From Gentiana macrophylla (taxonomy: Eukaryota > Streptophyta > Magnoliopsida > Gentianales > Gentianaceae), in assembly GCA_026214975.1 (NCBI GenBank), contig JAOBSW010000755.1, positions 116,607 through 180,606 on the forward strand: DNA of 64,000 nucleotides, given 5' to 3'. The notes beneath the pieces are model-generated. The model had not been told where the DNA came from, did no database searches, and worked only from the letters and a program-made list of their open reading frames with translations. The position numbers and the translations under genes were made by a program. Position 1 is the stretch's first letter, and every line of letters begins with the position of its first letter. This document shows positions 57,880 to 64,000 of the stretch, piece after piece.

Positions 57880-59295
57880 ATTGATGTATCTTAGATGAGA
57901 ACCGTATAAATCTCCACTTTTGTAATCGAGCTTCAAGTGCAGGGATCGTAGTATAATGATTTAAAACCGGAGTCGAACTCACAGGGAATCGTCTTTGTCT
58001 AGTTTTAATAAATTTCCTAAAGTTGTCACGAGAAAAATAAAACTAACCTACACTTAACAATTAAAGACTACAACTAGAATAACAAAACAAAATGAACTAG
58101 TAATGAAAACAATAAAGTTAAATCGATGAAGATTAAAAATCTAAAGCCAGCGAAGATAGTTGCGAACCGAATGACGAAAACAATTCTATTCTATAAACTA
58201 AAAAGACAATAAAATCTTAAGATTGCTACGAAGAACAAGCAACAATGGGTTTTTCTCAATTAATGTAACAACGAACAAGCAATGATCCACCTATCTCGCA
58301 ACGTTCAATTTCTTCTCTGGATTGTCTAGTGATTTTTAATAAAAATTATGATTCACCTATCATAAGTATGAATTTCTAATCTCTTAGAAAAATTCGCCTA
58401 TCAATCTCTTTAGATCCTATCGATACAAAAGATTAACGCTTTAATTACCAAGGTGTGAAATTTATTCAATCTCATAATCTAGATTTCAACCTAACAACTA
58501 TCGTTAATTAGGTTAAAAATCCAATCTTTACTATGGTGATCTCAGTCTAACAACGATTCTCATCGAATAGTAAACATCAAACAGCAATACATTCATCAAT
58601 GAAATTGCATAATAACAATAAAAACATAATAAAGATACAATCTTTAATTAAACTCACAAACAATCCAAGAGTTGAAATCAAAACGTTGCTGAGACGGTTT
58701 CACACGCTTGTTCCGAAGTGCCTAGCCTCTCGCTTCATATCCATATTTAACGAAAAAAAAAAAAAAAAATAAATAAATATGTTGCTCGGTCGATCGAAGG
58801 TGTGCACTCGGTCGATCGAGTGCTTCTCCTTTTTTTTTTTTGATTTTCCTGTCTCGGCTCTGTTCTCCTGATGATTTTTCCGTCTTCTCTTATAACAATG
58901 AATGCCGTCCTTTTATAATCTTCTTGAGCTAGGGTAACAATTATCCCTTTTTTCTTTTCTTAAAATAATAAAACCCTAATAAAAATATGATAGTTCCAAT
59001 TTTGCCCTTCTAGATATATCTTCAATTAAAATGCATTTCGAAACCTTCACTGCTGACTCGTCCACGATATGCTCGTTGTACCTACAATAATAAAAACGTG
59101 CAAAGTGTAACATCACATATATAAAGATATTTACCAATAAAATCACATAATTAACCCGAATTTGCACTTAAATACTTTTAAAACTCATTTGCTCAATAAA
59201 TCAATTAAACGCTTAATTTCTATGCGAATTATACGAATATGGAGAGAATTGCTACAAAATATAACGATATAAATCACATAAAATCACCCTTAACA
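57880..59295 (-). repeat. Athila-type LTR without polypurine tract or primer site (LTR 5)
   Basis: Starts TGTTAAGGGTGATTTTATG at 59295. The sequence ACTACGATCCCTGCACTTGA near 57950 matches the end region of the element 2 and 3 LTRs; beyond it the LTR end diverges and the left border is uncertain. No polypurine tract or primer site adjoins it and no clear TSD is visible, so it is a solo or truncated LTR. It has its own palindromes (TCGGTCGATCGA units, 58784-58824) and a poly(A) run at 58752-58769. Confidence 0.6.
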
Positions 59296-62200
59296 GACGC
59301 TCGATCACATCCGGTGAGCGTCAAGTTTTATCCATTGACGCTCGGTGGAGATTTTTCTACAACAGACTCTATTAGAACCGTTATTTCGCTTCTAATATCT
59401 TTATTGAGTTATGCAGTGTATTGTAGCACATCCAAATCTATGTAAGGCAATTTAACGGTTTCTCACTTAGTGAAAGCATTTCACTATGAGGCAGGCCGAG
59501 CATCAGTCCCAAGGACTATGTGATGGCCCATTTCAGTATAGAATACTCTATCTCTCTGGAAAACAGAGAAACCTCAAAAATATTTTGGATAAACTCGGAC
59601 CGGAGTGTTCGAATAGTTATCGACAAGAAGTCACTACTGAAGCTCTACTAGCTTGTATCTTTCATCGGACTCAAGGTCGCCGTGAACAAGCTATGTTACT
59701 TCTTTATATCCATTATCCTTTCCCGATTGAAAGGAAACTTAGTCATTGAACCTTTGAGACAATATAACCAGATCGAGAGAAGGAATCACCTGAGCCAGTC
59801 TTGAGTCTTGTCTTTTTAGGGACTATGCACTAACTATGGAATATGAAGAAGCGTTTATCTAAATATAGAAACCAATTGCTCTTAATAGTTCTTAAGATGT
59901 GTTTTTCAAATAGATTCTAAGTGGTTTTGACTTTATCAAACAAAAGTCCGAGTCTTGGATTAAATGATTACAAATGGTATATTCACTTTCTATACGACAA
60001 ACAAATTATCGAATGAAGGTAAATCCATTCGCTCCAACGAATCTTAAACGTAAAATAAATTTTCCGCGATATCCAAGGATTGAACCCGAGATTCATTTCC
60101 TTATTTCACTCCCACTATTCTAGCTAAAATTAATCGCCCGTTGTTTACTCTTTAATCGTTGAATGCACCTGCTACCTTGTTCTTCCAAAGAACTTAGCTC
60201 GAGAAAATCACCAAGGATTCATAGGTTGGTGATCCAAAATCACTTTCCTTATCCTATGATTTTCGTTAATTAATTTTCGGTTCACTTTTAAAGTTTTCTC
60301 GAGTTTAGGTGGCTAACACTTTTAGACATATTCACCCATTCTTGACTTTCCGTGAATGGAACTTGAACCCATTGTTCGTTTGAGTAGACACTACTTTTGA
60401 ACCGTGGGATGTCTATTTCGAGTGTTACTCGTCGAGACTTCTCGGATTTTCTAATATACCAGAAAAAACAACAAATCATAACATTAAAGCTCCCACTAGT
60501 TTATCGGTTCCAAATACCGTCTAACGAGCAATGCTTTATTTTATGAATTTCCGATTTTTCGATTAGAAAATCTTTCGTACATAGTTCTATTGTTTCCAGA
60601 AAAACAACAAATCATAGAAACTCCCACTAGTTCATCGATTCCAAATATCGTCTAACTAGCAACATTTCATGACTTTCCGGTTTTTCAATTAGAACGGTTA
60701 CGTGTGTAGTCAGTTACACTTTTCTAATGTTCTAGAAAAACAACAAATCATAAAGCTCCCACTAGTTCATCGATTCCAAATATCGTCCAACTAGTAACAC
60801 TTCATGATTTTCCAATTTTTCAATTAGAAAATTACTCGTGTAATTACTACATACTCAAAATTCACTAGAAGAATTTCAAAGTCCGAGATCACCTTTGGTC
60901 AAACTAAGTTTGTCTTCCGCTTGACACGAATGACACTAGTGACATACCTATATGTCACTCACGGTTTTTAAAAGGCTTAAGAGAAAATATCTCTTTGAAA
61001 AATAATTGCATTATCGATTAACTAGTTCAACGCCCTAGTTACTTTCCACTTTTAACAAAGTCATTACTAGTCAATTAAATTTTAAGCAATTTAGTAAGGG
61101 ATATAATGCTGTAAATAAAATGACATGTATTAATTCAAGTTTAACACTACTATATTTTATTTTAGGAATTGTAAACTAAAATTAAGTCTACTCTACCATT
61201 CCAAGGTTTTAACCTCGCATCTCGATGTCGCTTAGGGTAGGTCAAAGAGATGACGGTTAAATCGAGACAATCTCATCAATGAATAACTTGTGAGAATCGG
61301 ACATCCCACGAGAATCGAACATCCCTTTATTCATTGACTACCTTCCTTTTCCAAACCTAGATATTTCCAAAAATACCCATGATGAGTGTGACCTACTATA
61401 TCGGATCTCTTAGGTACGCCCAGTATGCCGTCTTAGGATAGGTCGGTGACCCGACGAGTACCTGTAAATCCTATCCTTTCGGAGACCAAGCCATGAATGT
61501 TGATAGGGGCGAACACCATCCTTAGGGGACGAAATCAAAGCGCCTCGAGGCGCCCTTCTTCTCACTTACTTGTATCTATAGTAGAGGCCGTGGGGTTACT
61601 GTCGCCTCCCGCTCCCACTCAATATTTTGGAAGTGGTGGTAGGTTAACTAACCACGTCTTTTGATGTTAACATAAAAGCACATCAAATCAAGGATTCGAA
61701 TGGTGTCGGTAACGTAAGGCAAGCCTACCCGTCCTATTCGTTGGAACATATGTGACGATCGGACGAAATCGGGTCAAGAGAGCCCTATTGAGATTAGAAG
61801 GAATCACCCTCCGCTCTCGGTTTGGCTTAGTCTTGCCGGACCCCGTGCATACATCACACTAGGAGGGTTAAGTCGTTTGAGCGAAGCTCGATTGACCACC
61901 CAACCTAAAGGCGAACCGCTTTTATCCAAGATTTATTGTTCTTTTACCATCATTCAATCTCGTAGACACTACGAATTGAAAACGTGATCTCGTTTAAACT
62001 TTAAGGCGGTTCACCGAGAACACACACCGAAGGCTAACGATTTCATAACCCGTCCTCGGATCTTTAATTAGTTACTAAATTAATTAATTACCACGTATTA
62101 ATTAAATTTCAACTAATTACACGAGTTTGTATACATGCCTATTTTAATTACCAAAATTAAAATTCTACATGTATGCATGGAGTGGATTTATGATATGATG

Positions 62201-63163
62201 CATGTCATGGCAATTCCGATTTTATATCTATTTTATGATCAAACACATAAAAATAAATTGCGGAAAATTTAAACACCGAGATGGATCGTTGGCACCCCGT
62301 ATCTAATCTATTAGATTAGAAAAAAAAAACCAAAACCCTAACTAGGGTTTAATACTTTCTAACTAAATCTGCAGCTGTTCGAACTCTTTGACGATCGGCA
62401 TACTAAACGAATTCGGATCGGGACGAAACCTTCCAGATCTTATCTTCACTCCTTGAACTTCAATATGGACGGTTGGATCGGTGGTTTGACTTACCAATTT
62501 TCTCCAGTAAACCGCCAAACTAGCTGCTGAATCTGACTTTGACTGCACTGCATCAAGGACTTCCTGAGGCAGATCGGGAATCGAGATGAATTCCGATCGA
62601 CCTGAAATTTTTATGGTACGTCCAAAACTCCAAGTTGATCAATCTGAACGGTCGGATTTGCTTTTCAACGGTCCAAACTCTCCCAGAAAATCGAGGAAGT
62701 CACAGATAGTGTTTCTGTGAATCCTGCGTTTTTCTGTTACAGCAGCCTCTTCGCAGCATCAAACGGATATCGAAATGGACTCTGATCGACGTCAAAATTT
62801 TTGGAGTTGATCATCATCTTCTAATATTGATTCTGACCGGAGGGATCTTCGTTTCAACGGTTCGATCAACGGGAAACACGAAATAACTAAACAGCTACTA
62901 AACAGATCTATTTTCTGGAAATTAAAATTGCAATAAAAAAGAATTACATAATTTCCTATACTCATATGGACGAATTTTCATCGCTTATATGAGCTTTTAC
63001 AATAGATCTAACGGGTAAACAAATACAACCCCAATCCATCTCTTCAACCACGACATTCATAAGCATAAAAATAATCATGCATGCGCCCCATTTAAAAATT
63101 GGGACAAAAATCTACATGTTTTACCACTCCTAGATCTAATATTTTATACGTATAAATATAGAT
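59296..63163. other. Non-coding interior, probably of the minus-strand element at the right edge
   Basis: No gag or pol domain is detectable in 3.9 kb. The part from about 62.3 kb to 63.16 kb adjoins a primer site and LTR, so it is the leader of a minus-strand element without visible coding capacity (LARD-like). An 87-codon ORF at 59486-59749 (+; ends FPIERKLSH) has protein-like composition but I do not recognise it. The left limit of the element is not determinable. Confidence 0.4.
60461..60865. repeat. Three tandem copies of a ~135-bp unit with CTCCCACT core
   Basis: Units start near 60461, 60598 and 60733, each with AGAAAAA(A)CAACAAATCATA, CTCCCACTAGTT(C/T)ATCG (60490, 60621, 60756), CCAAATA(C/T)CGTC, and a (C)CGATTTTTC-type tail. 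On the minus strand the core is AGTGGGAG, like a copia polypurine tract. Confidence 0.75.
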
Positions 63164-63165
63164 CA

Positions 63166-63183
63166 CCATGGCGATCGATACCA
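63166..63183 (-). promoter_or_regulatory. Primer binding site-like sequence of the right-edge element
   Basis: The minus strand reads TGGTATCGATCGCCATGG, 2 nt after the LTR end; the first 7 bases match the initiator-Met primer site TGGTATCAGAGC. Confidence 0.55.
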
Positions 63184-63185
63184 CT

Positions 63186-64000
63186 TGTTAGTAATACCAT
63201 CCCTTAGCTGAAACGATTTATGGATCTAGATCTATAAACTACACGTAATAAAATAATTCTAGATCTTTATCTACAAGGGGGTTGTAGATCATACCTCTTG
63301 GATCTCAAAATCCAAGTTGAAGAACCGCAATAGGATGAACGAAGGAAAGCGTGAAGAGCACCACGATCTTCCGTACGTGTGATCCAAGCAACTCCCGGTG
63401 GAAGGAAATTTCGACTCGAACCCTTCCGATATGCTACCCGGAAAAATCTCCAAGATTTTCCCCTTGACTCCCCTTGGCCGAAATTTTCCTTCTCCTCTCT
63501 AAGAGGTGAAGTCGAAATTTATGTGTGTGTTAAGGCTTGGGAGAACTCTCTTTATATAGGAGAGTAAAACTTAGCCTCCAAGGATTAATGATTAATACAA
63601 AATCAATTATAGTAATCCTTTTCCTAAAAAGATATATCTAAGATATTCCAAAATAAATAAGGACATATAAAAGATATTCTTTTCCTTAAATTATTTAACA
63701 CATAAATAATTTAATCACATGTCAAATAATTATCCAAGAAAACTAATTTCTTGATAAATTATTTAATATTACAAACATGCGCACCTTCGATTATGAGATT
63801 ATATTTATCTCCTCACGAGAATAATAATAAGCGTCCATTGATATAATCATTACATATGGATTAATCCTCCATAGACTGTTCATTCTAAATCGGGAAGTTA
63901 CCGTTAACCCTTTTAGAACCTCTTATCCTTATTTACCATTAACCCCTAGTGATCAATTAATTCATACAACTCAGCGGTGATCAATCACAGTGATATGAAC
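63186..64000 (-). repeat. LTR (3' part of a 5' LTR) of the right-edge minus-strand element
   Basis: Ends ..TACTAACA at 63186 next to the primer site; contains a TATA box CTATATAAAG (about 63550-63559). Runs off the window. Probably copia type by primer site. Confidence 0.6.

Overview
This window reads as plant (eudicot-type) nuclear DNA: AT-rich, almost gene-free, and built from LTR retrotransposons of plant Ty1/copia and Ty3/gypsy (Athila-like, tRNA-Asp-type primer sites) lineages, plus an L1-type LINE remnant, a Tourist/PIF-like MITE and a solo LTR. I cannot name the species. One plausible host gene is visible: a small two-exon gene at 13377-14064 (+) encoding a secreted 12-cysteine protein with two knottin-like six-cysteine modules.

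Layout. 1-1573: decayed LINE reverse transcriptase. 2399-4924: two copia fragments fused head to tail. 4925-9545 (-): pol-less Athila-like element X. 9653-11372: 1.7-kb solo LTR with perfect target-site duplication (TSD) ACTGT. 11590-12215: remnant of a chromovirus-like gypsy RT. 12243-12648: MITE. 13292-14261: the cysteine-rich gene with TATA box and poly(A) signal. 15685 to the end: a nest of elements opened one inside another.

The nest. Element 0 (-; 3' LTR 15685-17278, no pol, 5' LTR from 22674) is cut in its 5' LTR at 23399 by element 1 (-; full gag-pol plus env-like ORF). Element 1 is cut in gag at 35717 by element 2 (-). Element 2 carries a young copia insertion (35755-40715, TSD AATAA, near-identical LTRs) in its 3' LTR and is cut in integrase at 47765 by element 3 (+). 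Element 3 is cut in RT at 53739 by element 4 (-), whose internal region holds a further Athila LTR (about 57880-59295). The missing halves of elements 0-4 must lie to the right of the window. From about 59.3 kb there is a non-coding stretch that leads to the primer site and LTR of another minus-strand element starting at 63186.

How the parts work. Elements 1-3 have the Athila plan: LTR, tRNA-Asp primer site, Gag, PR, RT, RNase H, integrase, a conserved GTCG...CGAC motif, an internal region with TATA box and palindrome array, an env-like ORF, two 'hairpin + polypurine tract' modules, LTR. All polyproteins are broken by stops or frameshifts, but the env-like ORF of element 2 is intact. Elements 0 and X keep signals and one unusual ORF but have no pol, so they would need help in trans.

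Most interesting signals outside ordinary annotation: six hairpins with one conserved loop and different, self-complementary stems (57019-57544); CpG-rich palindrome arrays next to a TATA box both in U3 and ahead of the env-like ORF; and a hairpin with compensatory changes beside the polypurine tract, present twice in each of five elements.
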